The notes: generated by a model from the letters alone, not told the origin. 64,000 nucleotides of DNA from Actinomycetota bacterium (GCA_947449765.1 CANFSP010000001.1:310001-374000); one strand, 5' to 3'. Shown: positions 44,645 through 56,038, numbered from the stretch's first letter. Numbers and translations are program-made.

Positions 44645-45595
44645 TTAGTACTCGAGCTGCTGCTGCAGCTGGTCGAGCACGATGTACGCGGGAAGAACTG
44701 ACGCCACCGAGGCGTTCGGCTCGCGCCCTTCGCGAATGGCCGCGACGAACTCGCGGTCTTGAAGCTCGATACCGTTCATCGACACGTCAACGTTCGACAC
44801 GTCGATGACCTCTTCTTTGCCGGTGACGAGATCGTCGTACCGCGCGATGTAGGTCCCGGTGTCACCGATGTAGCGGAAGAACGTACCCAAGGGTCCGTCG
44901 TTGTTGAACGAGAGCGACAGGGTGCAGATCGCGCCCGATTCGGTCTTGAGCTGGATGGACATGTCCATCGCAATGCCGAGCTCAGGGTGCTTCGGTCCTT
45001 GGATGGCGTTTGCCTTCACCACCTTTTCACCGGTCTGGTACATGAACAAATCCACGGTGTGTGCGGCGTGGTGCCACAGCAGGTGGTCGGTCCACGAGCG
45101 CGGTTGCCCGAGCGCGTTGGTGTTGGTGCGACGGAAGAAGTAGGTCTGCACGTCCATTTGTTGGATGTTGAAATCACCCGCGGTGATGAGGTTGTGCACG
45201 TACTGGTGCGATGGGTTGAACCGACGCGTGTGACCGGCCATGGCGATGACACCCTCGGCGCGTTGCGCCTCCACGATTTCGGTCACACCAGCGAGGTTGT
45301 CGGCCATGGGGATTTCGACCTGCACGTTTTTGTGCGCCCGAATCGCCTGCATCGTCTGCGCGTGGTGCATCTGCGTCGGTGTGGCGAGGATGACGCCGTC
45401 AAGATCGGGCTGCGCGAGAAGCTCGGCGTAATCGGTGAAGGCCCGCTTGGCGCCGTACTTAGCAGCGACCTCCTCGGCGAGGGGCATCTTGCTGTGTGCC
45501 ACGTAGGCGATGTTCACGTCGTCGATTGCCGAGAGGGCGTCGAGGTGCTTGGTGCCGAAAGCGCCGAGGCCGACGACTGCGATGTTTACGGTCAT
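44645..45595 (-). CDS. ligC: 4-carboxy-2-hydroxymuconate-6-semialdehyde dehydrogenase
   Basis: 316 aa from the ATG at 45595; an upstream in-frame extension overlaps ligB. Gfo/Idh/MocA oxidoreductase with Rossmann GLGAFG (residues 8-13). LigC oxidises the ring-cleavage product CHMS to 2-pyrone-4,6-dicarboxylate. Its place at the end of the lig run identifies it. A HLLWHHAAHTVDLFMY segment is the family's conserved catalytic region. Confidence 0.9.
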   Translation of the reverse strand: MTVNIAVVGLGAFGTKHLDALSAIDDVNIAYVAHSKMPLAEEVAAKYGAKRAFTDYAELLAQPDLDGVILATPTQMHHAQTMQAIRAHKNVQVEIPMADNLAGVTEIVEAQRAEGVIAMAGHTRRFNPSHQYVHNLITAGDFNIQQMDVQTYFFRRTNTNALGQPRSWTDHLLWHHAAHTVDLFMYQTGEKVVKANAIQGPKHPELGIAMDMSIQLKTESGAICTLSLSFNNDGPLGTFFRYIGDTGTYIARYDDLVTGKEEVIDVSNVDVSMNGIELQDREFVAAIREGREPNASVASVLPAYIVLDQLQQQLEY

Positions 45596-45605
45596 GATGT
45601 CTTTC

Positions 45606-46849
<1,244 letters not shown>

Positions 46850-46851
46850 GA

Positions 46852-47742
46852 TTAGCTCCAGTACAGATTGGTGGGGTTCGTCACGAGAAGTTTTTGCTGA
46901 AGCGCCGACGTGGTGGCGATCGACGGAACGTAATCCACCAAGATGCCGTCGTCGGGCATTTCCTTCTTCATGTTGGGGTGAGGCCAGTCCGTGCCCCACA
47001 GGACGCGGTCGGGAAATTCCTCAACGATAGTCTTCGCGAACGGGACAACGTCGGCATAGAGCGGGCTTCCGCTGACCGAAAGTCGGTCTGGGCAGCTGAC
47101 TTTCGACCACACCGACTCGTTCTCGCGCATGAACCTGAGGAATAGCTCGAATTCGGGACCGTCGACCTGCTTCGTGACATCGGGGCGGCCCATGTGGTCG
47201 ATGACGACCGGCACGCCGAGCGAGGTGAAGAAGTCGTACTTTTCGTTGAGGTCCGACGGTTCGAAGTAAAGCACCACGTGCCAACCGAACGGCTTGATTT
47301 TGTCGATGATTTGGCGGTAGTAGTCATCCGGTTTTGGGTCGACAAGTCGCTTCACGTAGTTGAAACGAACGCCTCGAACGCCGAGCTCGTTCATGCGAGC
47401 GAGTTCGTCGTGGGTGATGTCCGGGCGAACCGTCACGACACCGCGGGCGCGGTCGTCGGCGCGCTCGAGAACGTCGAGCAGAGCCGAGTTGTCGGCTCCG
47501 TGGCACGTGGCCTGCACGACCACGTTCTTGTCGAACCCGAGAAAGTCGCGCAGATCAAACAACTGCTGGTAGCTCGCGTCACACGGGGTGTACTTGCGCT
47601 CCGGGGCGAAGGGAAAGATGTCGCCGGGGCCGAACACGTGGCAGTGGGCATCCACCGCTCCGGCCGGAACCACGAATGACGGCTTGGTCGGGTTCTGGTC
47701 CCAGTCCAGCCAGTCGGCGTCTTTGGTGAATGCGGGGCTCAC
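46852..47742 (-). CDS. ligI: 2-pyrone-4,6-dicarboxylate hydrolase
   Basis: 296 aa from the GTG at 47742, which overlaps the ligJ TGA (GTGA). Amidohydrolase_2 family; DAHCHVFGP near residue 32 carries the metal-site HxH. Hydrolyses PDC to 4-oxalomesaconate. ATG-less start, but the position fits the lengths of known LigI proteins. Confidence 0.92.
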   Translation of the reverse strand: MSPAFTKDADWLDWDQNPTKPSFVVPAGAVDAHCHVFGPGDIFPFAPERKYTPCDASYQQLFDLRDFLGFDKNVVVQATCHGADNSALLDVLERADDRARGVVTVRPDITHDELARMNELGVRGVRFNYVKRLVDPKPDDYYRQIIDKIKPFGWHVVLYFEPSDLNEKYDFFTSLGVPVVIDHMGRPDVTKQVDGPEFELFLRFMRENESVWSKVSCPDRLSVSGSPLYADVVPFAKTIVEEFPDRVLWGTDWPHPNMKKEMPDDGILVDYVPSIATTSALQQKLLVTNPTNLYWS

Positions 47743-48758
47743 AGGGCACGCTCCTTGAGTTTGGCGTCGAGGCGGGGGAACACGGTTCGAGCGTTGCTTT
47801 CGAAGATGGATGCCTTCTCGCCGTCGCTGATTTTCGCCGCGTCGATGTAGCGCTTCGTGTCGTCGAAATAATGACCGGTTTGCGGGTCGATTCCGCGAAC
47901 CGCGCCGATCATCTCCGAGCCGAACAGGATGTTCTTGTTGTCGATGACGTCGACGAGCAGGTCGATGCCCGGCTGGTGGTAGACACACGTGTCAAAGAAG
48001 ACGTTGTTCATCAGATGGGTGTCGAGGCTCGGCTGGTTCAGCATGTCGGCCAGACCGCGGTAGCGACCCCAGTGGTAGGGCACCGCGCCGCCACCGTGAG
48101 GAATGATGAAGCGCAGCGTCGGGAATTCCTTAAACAGGTTGCCCTGAATGAGCTGCATGAAGGCGGTGGTGTCCGCGTTCATGTAGTGAGCACCAGTCGC
48201 GTGGAAGTTCGGGTTGCACGATGCCGAGACGTGAATCATCGCCGGCACATCGAGCTCGACCATCTTTTCGTAGATGGGGTACCAGTATGGATCGGTCAGC
48301 GGAACGGTCTCCCACTTACCCCCGCTCGGGTCGGGGTTGAGGTTGCAACCGATGAAGCCGAGCTCGTTGACGATGCGGTCGAGTTCTTTGACCGACTCGG
48401 TGAGGTCGGCGCCCGGCGACTGGGGGAGCTGTCCGACACCCACGAAGGTTTCGGGGTAGAGGTCGACCACGCGCTTGATCAGGTTGTTGCACGCCTGTGT
48501 CCACTCCAGGCTGACGCGCTGGTCACCCTCGTGGTGACCCATCGCCGATGCGCGCGGCGAGAAAATGGTGAGGTCTGAGCCGCGCTCCTGGATGAGCTTG
48601 AGCTGATTGTTGTCAATCGACTCGCGAATGAGCTCGTCCGAGATCTCGGGGTAGGTCGGACTTGGCTTTCCGGCGGCGAAAGCTGCCAGCTGGTCGATGC
48701 GCCACTGATTGTGGGGTTCGGGGGCGGTCGTGTAGTGACCGTGGGCGTCAATAATCAT
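47739..48758 (-). CDS. ligJ: 4-oxalomesaconate hydratase (amidohydrolase family)
   Basis: 339 aa. Amidohydrolase-related barrel with DAHGHY (HxH) at residues 4-9 and a NVFFDTCVYHQPG segment. Adds water to 4-oxalomesaconate giving 4-carboxy-4-hydroxy-2-oxoadipate. The ATG is preceded by AAGGAGAAGCAC. Confidence 0.93.
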   Translation of the reverse strand: MIIDAHGHYTTAPEPHNQWRIDQLAAFAAGKPSPTYPEISDELIRESIDNNQLKLIQERGSDLTIFSPRASAMGHHEGDQRVSLEWTQACNNLIKRVVDLYPETFVGVGQLPQSPGADLTESVKELDRIVNELGFIGCNLNPDPSGGKWETVPLTDPYWYPIYEKMVELDVPAMIHVSASCNPNFHATGAHYMNADTTAFMQLIQGNLFKEFPTLRFIIPHGGGAVPYHWGRYRGLADMLNQPSLDTHLMNNVFFDTCVYHQPGIDLLVDVIDNKNILFGSEMIGAVRGIDPQTGHYFDDTKRYIDAAKISDGEKASIFESNARTVFPRLDAKLKERAL

Positions 48759-48784
48759 GTGCTTCTCCTTGTGGGATGCCCGAG

Positions 48785-49873
48785 CTACAGCGAACTCGGA
48801 ACGAAAATGTTGCCCTGCATGAGCATGCGGGCGGTGCGCAGGAGCGCCGACTTGGTGACCACCGGGGTGCCACTGGAGTTGTCGACCTCCATCTGCACCG
48901 TGAAGAAACCGGTGGGATGTTCGACCTCAACTTCGAGGCTCGATCCGATGGTGCCCAGCCCGGCGATCTTCGCGGCCACGCTGCCGGGCAGCATGCACGC
49001 GGTGGCGACTGACACGGCACCGAGTACACCGATGGACTCGTGTACGCGGTGCGGGATGAACGTGCGCGTGCTGAGCAGTCCGCCATCCTGCGCGGGTGCC
49101 AGCAAGCTCATCTTGGGGACGGTCTTGTTGGTCACGTCACCCAAGTTCATGAGCGGACCGACGGCCAGACGAATCGCCTCGACGCGTTCCTTCAGGTCGG
49201 CGTTCGCCTCAAGCTCGGCCGGGGACTCGTACCCGGTGATACCGAAGTCGGACGCGTTGAGGCAGACCACGGGCATCCCGTTGTCGACCATGGTCACCTC
49301 GACACCGTTGACCATGTCGAGCGCGTTACCGGTAGGCAGGAGTGATCCGCAGCTGGAGCCGGCGACATCCTCAAAGTTGATGTTGATGGGTGCGTGTGTG
49401 CCGGGTACACCGTCGATGCGCGCCTCGCCCTGGTAGTTGACAATGCCACCCGGTGTTTCCACAAAGGCGGTAGCTTTCGAGTCGGTGTTCACCATGAAAA
49501 TGGAGACCGGCGTCATGCCGTCCTGAGCAGGAACGAGGCCCATCTCGATGGCGAACGGGCCCACTCCGGCGAGGATGTTGCCGCAGTTTTGCGTGTCGCT
49601 CACTTCGGGGCGATCCGGCCAGACCTGCAGGAACAGGTAGTCAACATCGATGCCCTCGCGGGTCGACTTGCTGACCACGGCGACCTTTGAGGTGAGCGGA
49701 TGTCCGCCACCCATGCCGTCGATTTCGCGAACATCGGGCGACCCCATGGCGGCGAGCAAAAGCGCGTCCCGCGCTGCCCGGTCAGTCGGCAAATCGGATT
49801 CGAGAAAGTACAGGCCCTTGGATGTGCCTCCACGCATGACGGCGCAGGTCACTGCGCGCTGCGTGTTCGTCAT
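48785..49873 (-). CDS. ligU: 4-oxalomesaconate tautomerase (PrpF family)
   Basis: 362 aa PrpF/DapF-fold isomerase: [16 protein letters not shown] near residue 15 and the [15 protein letters not shown] region. LigU interconverts oxalomesaconate isomers so that LigJ has its substrate. A PrpF for methylaconitate is excluded by its lig context. Its ATG overlaps the ligK stop by four bases. Confidence 0.9.
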   Translation of the reverse strand: MTNTQRAVTCAVMRGGTSKGLYFLESDLPTDRAARDALLLAAMGSPDVREIDGMGGGHPLTSKVAVVSKSTREGIDVDYLFLQVWPDRPEVSDTQNCGNILAGVGPFAIEMGLVPAQDGMTPVSIFMVNTDSKATAFVETPGGIVNYQGEARIDGVPGTHAPININFEDVAGSSCGSLLPTGNALDMVNGVEVTMVDNGMPVVCLNASDFGITGYESPAELEANADLKERVEAIRLAVGPLMNLGDVTNKTVPKMSLLAPAQDGGLLSTRTFIPHRVHESIGVLGAVSVATACMLPGSVAAKIAGLGTIGSSLEVEVEHPTGFFTVQMEVDNSSGTPVVTKSALLRTARMLMQGNIFVPSSL

Positions 49874-50550
49874 CCCTCGTAGTCCACGTAGACGAGCCCC
49901 TTGGCGGCGAGCTTCTCACGCATGTTGTAAATGTCGAGACCCAGCTCTTTGTTGGCGAGACGCGTGCGTTTGCCAGCCTCATTGGCTTCGCGCTCTTGAG
50001 CCTTGACCAGGACATCGGCCGCGTCCTCGCGACGAACCACAACCACGCCATCGACATCGGCAACGATGACGTCGCCCGGGCGGACCGCCTGATTCGCGAT
50101 CACGATGGGCGTCTGAACGTTGGCCACGGTCTCTTTAACCGTGCCCTGCGCGCCGATGGTTTTTGCCCAAACGGGGAAGCCCATTTCGGTGAGGGTGGCA
50201 ACGTCGCGCACGCCCGCATCGATGACGAGTCCGCGCACGCCGTGAGCCATGAGGCTTTCCGCGAGAAGGTCACCCAAGTAGCCGTCGTTGCACGGGCTGG
50301 TGGGGGTTACCACGAGGATGTCGCCGGGTTGTGCCTGTTCCACGGCGACGTGAATCATCCAGTTGTCCCCGGGGGCAACTTCGCAGGTGAGTGCGTTGCC
50401 GGCAATCATCGCCGGGAAGATGGGGCGCAATCGCACATCGAGCAGGCCGATGCGGCCCTGCGCCTCATGAACGGTGGCGACACCGAGCTTGGCGAGTGCG
50501 TCAACAATCTCGAGCGGGGTGCGGGGTGTTCCGCGAACGACCTTGGCCAT
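49870..50550 (-). CDS. ligK: 4-carboxy-4-hydroxy-2-oxoadipate aldolase / oxaloacetate decarboxylase
   Basis: 226 aa RraA-like fold aldolase, with the substrate/metal segment [24 protein letters not shown]. It splits CHA to pyruvate and oxaloacetate, the last pathway step. First gene of the lig operon; the ATG follows AGGAGAATC. It completes the seven-gene set ligK-U-J-I-A-B-C. Confidence 0.93.
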   Translation of the reverse strand: MAKVVRGTPRTPLEIVDALAKLGVATVHEAQGRIGLLDVRLRPIFPAMIAGNALTCEVAPGDNWMIHVAVEQAQPGDILVVTPTSPCNDGYLGDLLAESLMAHGVRGLVIDAGVRDVATLTEMGFPVWAKTIGAQGTVKETVANVQTPIVIANQAVRPGDVIVADVDGVVVVRREDAADVLVKAQEREANEAGKRTRLANKELGLDIYNMREKLAAKGLVYVDYEG

Positions 50551-50669
50551 GATTCTCCTGTGTACGTGACGAGATCCTGCTCACCATTCGGGCACATGGC
50601 AACGGGGTCCTGAGCGGAAAGTGCGCTGCTCAAATACAAGCGGAGTTTACGCCCCAGCCGCAAAGCCAT

Positions 50670-50684
50670 TTCCGGCAACCGGAA
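50670..50684. promoter_or_regulatory. 6-3-6 inverted repeat upstream of the lig operon
   Basis: TTCCGG, CAA, CCGGAA, about 120 bases upstream of ligK. This size of palindrome fits an IclR- or TetR-type operator. No regulator gene is present in the lig region. Confidence 0.4.
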
Positions 50685-50704
50685 GGATGTTTGCCGCCCC
50701 CGCC

Positions 50705-51022
50705 GATTGAGCTTGTCGAAATCGCCGCTGATTGAGCCCTTCGCTGATTGAGCTTGTCGAAATCGGATTGAGCCTGTCGAAATCGCGACAGCCACTCATC
50801 CCTGGGGTGTGGTCGGGCGTCGGGGTGGTGGCGAAGCCACGGGGCCCCGCGGGCGCAGGGGTGAGTGGGTGTCGCAGATGTCGACTGTTTCCATCTTTTC
50901 GGTCTCGACAAGCTCGACCAGCGAAGCGGTGGTCTCGACAAGCTCGACCAGCGAAGGGATGCTCGACCAGCGAAGCGGTGGTCTCGACAAGCTCGACCAG
51001 CGAAGGGAGGCTCGACCAACGG
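50705..51022. repeat. Two oppositely oriented clusters of the TCGACAAGCTCGA dispersed repeat
   Basis: Left cluster (minus orientation): GATTGAGCYTGTCGAAATC at 50705-50723, 50746-50764 and 50766-50784, with a truncated copy at 50730. Right cluster (plus orientation): GGTCTCGACAAGCTCGACC at 50901, 50931 and 50980, with short copies near 50961 and 51010. They fill the non-coding gap between the lig operon and the MMPL gene. About 115 bases between the clusters show nothing recognisable. Confidence 0.85.
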
Positions 51023-51031
51023 GGCGGCGAT

Positions 51032-53185
51032 CTAGTGCGAGAGCCCCGCCTTGGTGAACAGCTTGGTGAGCCACTTTGGTGCCCACCAGTTGGCTGCACC
51101 GAACAGCTTCATCAGTGCGGGCACCAGCAATCCGCGCACCACGGTCGCATCGAGCAAGATTGCGAACGCGAGTCCGAGACCCAACATCTTGATGGTCGTA
51201 ACCCCCGACGTGAGCATGGGGAAGAAGTTGGCGGCCAGAATCAGCGCCGCCGCAGTGATGATGCGACCACTTCGTTGCAGACCGAGCGCAACCGAGTCCT
51301 CGGTGGAGAGCCCCTGATCGTGGAGTTCTTTGATGCGACTGAGCAAGAAGAGCTCGTAGTCCATCGACAATCCGAACGTGATGACCGCGATGAGAATGAA
51401 CATGGATGTCTCCACGGTTTCCAGCGGAGTGAACGCACCAATCAACCACTGCAGGTTGCCGTCGAGGAACACCCAGGTCAAGAAGCCGAGGGTCGCCACG
51501 AGCGAAACCAAGTTGAGCGCGAACGCCTTGAGTGGCAAAAGCAGGCTTCCAGTAAAGAGGAAGAGCAGAATCATCGTGGTGAGGAACACCCAGAGCAACA
51601 GCCACGGGATGCGCTGCGTGATGCCATCCATCGAGTCGGTGTAATCCGCCGCGACGCCACCAACTTCAACGGTGAAGCCGGGTTGAATCGCACGCACGTC
51701 CTTGATGACGCTCATACCCTCACTTGAGCGTGCGATGACATCTTCAATGGCGACAACACGCTGCTCATCGCCAACGGTGTAGTTGCTGAACTGCGGCGCG
51801 AAGCGCGGGTCGGTGGCGCCATCCACCGTGATGCCGAGGGGGCTCTGCACGCGCACGATGTGGTCGGTGGTGCTCAGTTCGTCGACGTATGACTGCAGCT
51901 GCGCATTCGTTGCTCCCGTGGCGATGATCTGAATGGGCATGCCTTCTTGACCGTCAAAACGTTCTCGCACAATGGCCGCGGCGACGGCGGTTTGATTGTC
52001 TGCCGGGAGGACGCGCTCGTCGACCAGACCGAAGCTCACATTGTGTCCGAGATAGACCAGCCCGCCGAGTCCGACGATGGTCACGAGAAAGACGGGCACG
52101 GCACGACGCATGACGAAGCGGGAAACGTTCGCCCAGATCCCGGTGTCTTTCGGGGTGAAGTCTCGACGAATCACCCGCAGGCGATTCACCCGGTCGCCGA
52201 GGAGGGCAAGCATTGCCGGCAAGCCAACGAGTGCGCCGATGACCGAGACGACCACCACGGCCACTCCCGCAATCCCCATCGACCGAAGGAAATACATGGG
52301 GAAGATGAGAAGGGATGCAAGCACGACGGCCACCGTCAGCCCAGAGAACAAGACAGTGCGTCCGGCGGTGTCCATGGTGCGAAGGACGGCGTCGCGAACA
52401 TCCCCACCTTTGGCGCGTTCCTCACGGAAGCGGTTGACGATGAGCAGCGAGTAGTCGATACCGAGCCCGAGCGCCATAGCCGTAATGAGGTTGAGCGAAA
52501 AAATCGACACATCGCTGAACTGCGTGGCTACCCACACGAAGAAGAACGACCCGAGCATGGCGAGACCGCCAATGAGCAAGGGGAGGCCCGCGGCCACGAG
52601 CGAGCCGAAGACGAAGAGCAACAAGATGACGCTCAACGGGATGGCGATACTCTCGGCGGTGCCAATGTCGTGTGAAATCGTTTGGTTGAGCGCGTTGGCC
52701 ATCACTGACATGCCGGTGTAGTGCAGGGTAATGCCGTCGGCTTCGCTGCCGAGCGTATCCATGATCAGGTTGGTTTCGGCGGAGGTCTTCACGCCGGCGT
52801 CATAGTTCACAAAGAAGTAGGCGGCGCGGGAGTCGACACTGCGCAAGCTGGTCGGTGATCCGAGCGAGAAGTAACTGGAGACGGATTCGACACCGTCGAT
52901 GGCGTTCACCGACGCGGTGAGTTGGTCAGCCTCTGCGCGTGATGCCGGGTCGTCGACGCTCTGCGCGAAGTCGGCAATGATGGTCAGCTCGGGATTGTCA
53001 ACCTTAAAAGTGTCGCGCAGGGTATTGGCGACCTGAGTCGATTCGCTGTTGGGGTCGTTATAGCCCTGGGACTGCATGGCGCCGAAAGCTTGAACACCCC
53101 AAATCGCACTCACCCCGACGAGTCCGACAAAAATGAGCAGCGAAAGCAGTGGTTTCGCGATGACGAGTCGGGTGAAGCGATTCAT
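51032..53185 (-). CDS. MMPL/RND-family membrane transporter
   Basis: 717 aa. Two repeats of one helix, a large extracytoplasmic domain and five further helices, about twelve helices in total, with the conserved GLGIDYSLLIVNRFREE and FGLSMDYELFLLSRIKE motifs (near 235 and 560). Such proteins export lipids or toxic compounds using the proton gradient. Same strand as, and nine bases downstream of, the MATE gene; likely an operon. Confidence 0.93.
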   Translation of the reverse strand: MNRFTRLVIAKPLLSLLIFVGLVGVSAIWGVQAFGAMQSQGYNDPNSESTQVANTLRDTFKVDNPELTIIADFAQSVDDPASRAEADQLTASVNAIDGVESVSSYFSLGSPTSLRSVDSRAAYFFVNYDAGVKTSAETNLIMDTLGSEADGITLHYTGMSVMANALNQTISHDIGTAESIAIPLSVILLLFVFGSLVAAGLPLLIGGLAMLGSFFFVWVATQFSDVSIFSLNLITAMALGLGIDYSLLIVNRFREERAKGGDVRDAVLRTMDTAGRTVLFSGLTVAVVLASLLIFPMYFLRSMGIAGVAVVVVSVIGALVGLPAMLALLGDRVNRLRVIRRDFTPKDTGIWANVSRFVMRRAVPVFLVTIVGLGGLVYLGHNVSFGLVDERVLPADNQTAVAAAIVRERFDGQEGMPIQIIATGATNAQLQSYVDELSTTDHIVRVQSPLGITVDGATDPRFAPQFSNYTVGDEQRVVAIEDVIARSSEGMSVIKDVRAIQPGFTVEVGGVAADYTDSMDGITQRIPWLLLWVFLTTMILLFLFTGSLLLPLKAFALNLVSLVATLGFLTWVFLDGNLQWLIGAFTPLETVETSMFILIAVITFGLSMDYELFLLSRIKELHDQGLSTEDSVALGLQRSGRIITAAALILAANFFPMLTSGVTTIKMLGLGLAFAILLDATVVRGLLVPALMKLFGAANWWAPKWLTKLFTKAGLSH

Positions 53186-53193
53186 GAGTGTTC

Positions 53194-54612
53194 CTATTTC
53201 TGGATGAGGCCCTCCGCCGGGTCATCGCCTAGGGGATTGAGCATGTTGTGTTTTGCAGCAATCTCATCCCAGTTAAGCCGATTTCCGCGCCACGCAAAAA
53301 TCGCCGTCTTGGCGAGCTCTTCAATCCCGCGTCCGATGAACACACCATAGATTCCCAACGGTGTGAATAAGCCGAGCGCGATGGATAGCGGAAGGCCGAC
53401 CAGGAAGGGTGCCGCAAAGTCACCAATCATGACACCGCGCACGTCGTTGCCACTGGGCAGTACCGCCGCACCCATGAGCGCGTTGCGAACTTTGACCGGT
53501 TGCAGCACGGCGTTAATGAGCACCCCGGCGATTGAATAAGTGATGACCACGGGCGCCACGGCCGGAAACATGGCGTTGAGTCCAAGTGACGAGAGCGCGA
53601 AGAGTGCTCCAAACGCGATTCCGGTAGCGATGCCGATCCGCTTAATGTAGGTGACCCAGGCGAGAGCAAGTCCGCCGTTCGCGGCACCCACGGCACGACC
53701 GGCGAGTGCGTTCACCGCGTTCATGAGGCCCAGAGAGCCGACAAAGAACATGCCCTCGAGATTTCCAACAATCTGAGCCGCCGCCAAGGCGGCATCACCC
53801 AGGCGCTGAGTGACCACGTTGTAGAGAAAGTTACCGGTGGCCCAGAAGCCAGAGGTGAGACCCATGGGTGCGGCGAGCACGATGAGCGGGCGGAGCACCG
53901 ACATCCACTCGGCACGTGGTCCGGGTGTTTCCCATCGCGCGATACGTGCGATGCCAAAGGTCTGGATGATCATCATGCACACCTTGAGCGCGCCAGCGAT
54001 GACCATGGCCCAGGCCGCTCCGGTGACACCGAGCGCGGGGATGGGTCCCCATCCATAGACGAGGACGATCGAGAGCGGAACTTGCAACACGGCCGTGACG
54101 ATGGTGGCGAGCATGGGGCTTCGTGCGTGATCCGAGGAGCGAAGCACGCCGCTGAGCACCTGGGAGAGAAGCCCGATGAACAGGGATGCCATCGCCAGCG
54201 CGAGGTAGCCCGAGCCGGCGGCGACAACCTCGGGTGAGGCGCCGAGTGCGGCGAAAATCTGGCTCGGCCAGATGACGAACGGCAATCCGACGACAACCCC
54301 GACCACGAAGGCAGTGGTGAGGGCGGCAGAGACGACCTTGTTGAGTTCTTTTTCGCGCTTGGCGCCATACGCGCGGGCCACTTGGATGGACGCACTCGTT
54401 CCCAGTGCGCCGAGCACAAAGAACGGGATGAATTGGATGCTCGTCGCAAAGCCCACGGCAGCCACCGCCGTGTCGCCCAGACCGCCGACGATGATCTGAT
54501 TCACAAAACCGAGACCGAGAATGAGGATGAATTCGAGACTCACCGGTATGGCAACGCGAGCTACCTCGCGACCCGGTCGCGCCGGGAGCTGGGTCAGTCG
54601 TGTCTCAGGCAT
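53194..54612 (-). CDS. MATE-family efflux transporter
   Basis: 472 aa, about twelve helices, with MatE repeats around residues 15-180 and 245-400. Exports cationic drugs or metabolites with Na+ or H+ coupling. The ATG follows AAAGGATG. First in a MATE-MMPL pair, divergent from the isochorismatase-like gene. Confidence 0.9.
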   Translation of the reverse strand: MPETRLTQLPARPGREVARVAIPVSLEFILILGLGFVNQIIVGGLGDTAVAAVGFATSIQFIPFFVLGALGTSASIQVARAYGAKREKELNKVVSAALTTAFVVGVVVGLPFVIWPSQIFAALGASPEVVAAGSGYLALAMASLFIGLLSQVLSGVLRSSDHARSPMLATIVTAVLQVPLSIVLVYGWGPIPALGVTGAAWAMVIAGALKVCMMIIQTFGIARIARWETPGPRAEWMSVLRPLIVLAAPMGLTSGFWATGNFLYNVVTQRLGDAALAAAQIVGNLEGMFFVGSLGLMNAVNALAGRAVGAANGGLALAWVTYIKRIGIATGIAFGALFALSSLGLNAMFPAVAPVVITYSIAGVLINAVLQPVKVRNALMGAAVLPSGNDVRGVMIGDFAAPFLVGLPLSIALGLFTPLGIYGVFIGRGIEELAKTAIFAWRGNRLNWDEIAAKHNMLNPLGDDPAEGLIQK

Positions 54613-54670
54613 TCCGTCTCATCCTTTGCTCTGAGTATTCTGGCACTACCGTCGAACCCCGGAGGACACC

Positions 54671-55270
54671 GTGTGGAGTTTAAACCCCGCTAAAACAGCG
54701 TTGCTCGTGATTGACATGCAAAACGACTTTGTGCTCGAGGGGTATCCAATGGAGGTGCCGCGGGCCCGGCTCGCCATCCCCAACATTCAGCGTCTAATCG
54801 CCGCGAGCCGGAAGCTTGACATCCCCGTGATGTACACCCAACACACGCTTCTCGACGGTGCCATCAACTCGCCGCTTGAGGCGGCCTACAACCCGAAGCT
54901 TTTCGAGGTCGGCATGAGGCGCGGAAGCTTCGGCGTTCAGGTCATCGATGACCTGGCTCCCGCTCCCGAGGACACGATTATTGAGAAGTATCGCTACAAC
55001 GCGTTTCACAACACCCTGCTCGAGCCCACGCTGCGCACGATTCGCGGCCTCAACCAGATTGACACCGTCATCATCACCGGAACCCTCACCGAGGTGTGTT
55101 GCGATTCCACGGCTCGTGGCGCCTACATGCGTGATTTTCAGGTGGCCTTCGCGGATGATGCGACGGGTGGGCTCAGTGTTGAGGCGGAGAATGCAACGTT
55201 CGACGCGATGGCCAAGTTCTTCGGTCGCGTCATGCACACGGATGACGTTCTGGCCGAGCTCGGCGCCTAG
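54671..55270 (+). CDS. Isochorismatase-like cysteine hydrolase
   Basis: 199 aa, GTG start with GGAGG six bases upstream. Catalytic triad: Asp in VIDMQNDF (15-22), Lys in IEKYRYNAF and Cys in TLTEVCCDSTARGA near residue 140. Hydrolyses amides, ureas or similar; substrate unknown. Its TAG forms part of the promoter of the next gene. Confidence 0.9.
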   Translation: MWSLNPAKTALLVIDMQNDFVLEGYPMEVPRARLAIPNIQRLIAASRKLDIPVMYTQHTLLDGAINSPLEAAYNPKLFEVGMRRGSFGVQVIDDLAPAPEDTIIEKYRYNAFHNTLLEPTLRTIRGLNQIDTVIITGTLTEVCCDSTARGAYMRDFQVAFADDATGGLSVEAENATFDAMAKFFGRVMHTDDVLAELGA

Positions 55271-55280
55271 GCTTACGACC
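55268..55280 (+). promoter_or_regulatory. -10 box TAGGCT on the previous stop codon
   Basis: The TAG stop (55268-55270) begins TAGGCT, seven bases before the ATG at 55281. Second case of a stop codon doubling as a promoter element. Confidence 0.35.
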
Positions 55281-55748
55281 ATGGCAGAGACCTACTCGAT
55301 TCAAACCTCGGTACACATCAATGCTCCGGCGACAAAAATCTATGATCGGATGCTCGATCTCCACGAGTTCAATTCGTGGAACCCATTCCCCGTCTATGAC
55401 CCGTCAACGGTGAGTTCGGTGACGCAGACCAAGCCCGGTGTGGGCTCGGTCTACGAGTATCAGGGAGACAAAATCGGCAAGGGCCAGCAGGTTGTGAAGT
55501 CGGTGACGAAGCCATCACTGATTGTGTCGGAGATGTCGTTCTTCTCTAAAAAGAAGACAGACGTCGCGCACATTGAATTCCGTATCGATGCCGACACCAC
55601 CGGTTCCCTCGTCACGTGGTACATGCAGGGTGAACGTAATTTCGTGGGTTCGTTCATGGGTCGAGTGCTCGGTTTCGACAAGATGATGCGCAAGAGCTTT
55701 GCCACGGGACTTGAGCGGCTCAAGAGGCTCATGGAGGCAGAAAAATAA
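55281..55748 (+). CDS. SRPBCC-family protein
   Basis: 155 aa. Polyketide cyclase/dehydrase-like START fold: TSVHINAPATKIYDRMLDLHEFNSWNPFPVYD, then FRIDADTTGSLVTWYMQG, ending in a basic helix. Ligand unknown. Two bases before the next gene. Confidence 0.85.
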   Translation: MAETYSIQTSVHINAPATKIYDRMLDLHEFNSWNPFPVYDPSTVSSVTQTKPGVGSVYEYQGDKIGKGQQVVKSVTKPSLIVSEMSFFSKKKTDVAHIEFRIDADTTGSLVTWYMQGERNFVGSFMGRVLGFDKMMRKSFATGLERLKRLMEAEK

Positions 55749-55750
55749 TC

Positions 55751-56038
55751 ATGGCGACTTTTGACGATGATGTGATCGAGGCTGTGTCGGGGTACATGAA
55801 CTCCTCGCAGGCAGAGAACCTGTTGCTGATGGCTCAGGTTTTGGGTGGCGAAAAGGACGCCACTGCGGCGCGCATGGTGGGCTTCGATTCCGATGCGCTC
55901 TTACTGCTCGCGACCGTGGCCGAGGGTGAGACCGAGGTGCGCCTCGAGTGGCCCTACCCCTGTGAAACCCGCGCGGATGTCAAAGACCGCCTGTTTTTGC
56001 TACTCGACCGCGCGATAGCGGCGTGGGATGGCAAGTAG
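55751..56038 (+). CDS. DUF2470-like small protein lacking the usual histidines
   Basis: 95 aa. The layout FDDDVIEAV..YMNSSQAENLLLMAQ, then DSDALLLLATVAEGETEVRLEWPYPCETRADVKDRL matches DUF2470 (heme-utilisation-related), but the usual His in HMNxDHxD are replaced by Tyr and Gln. This could mean loss of metal or heme binding. Same operon as the SRPBCC gene. Confidence 0.72.
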   Translation: MATFDDDVIEAVSGYMNSSQAENLLLMAQVLGGEKDATAARMVGFDSDALLLLATVAEGETEVRLEWPYPCETRADVKDRLFLLLDRAIAAWDGK

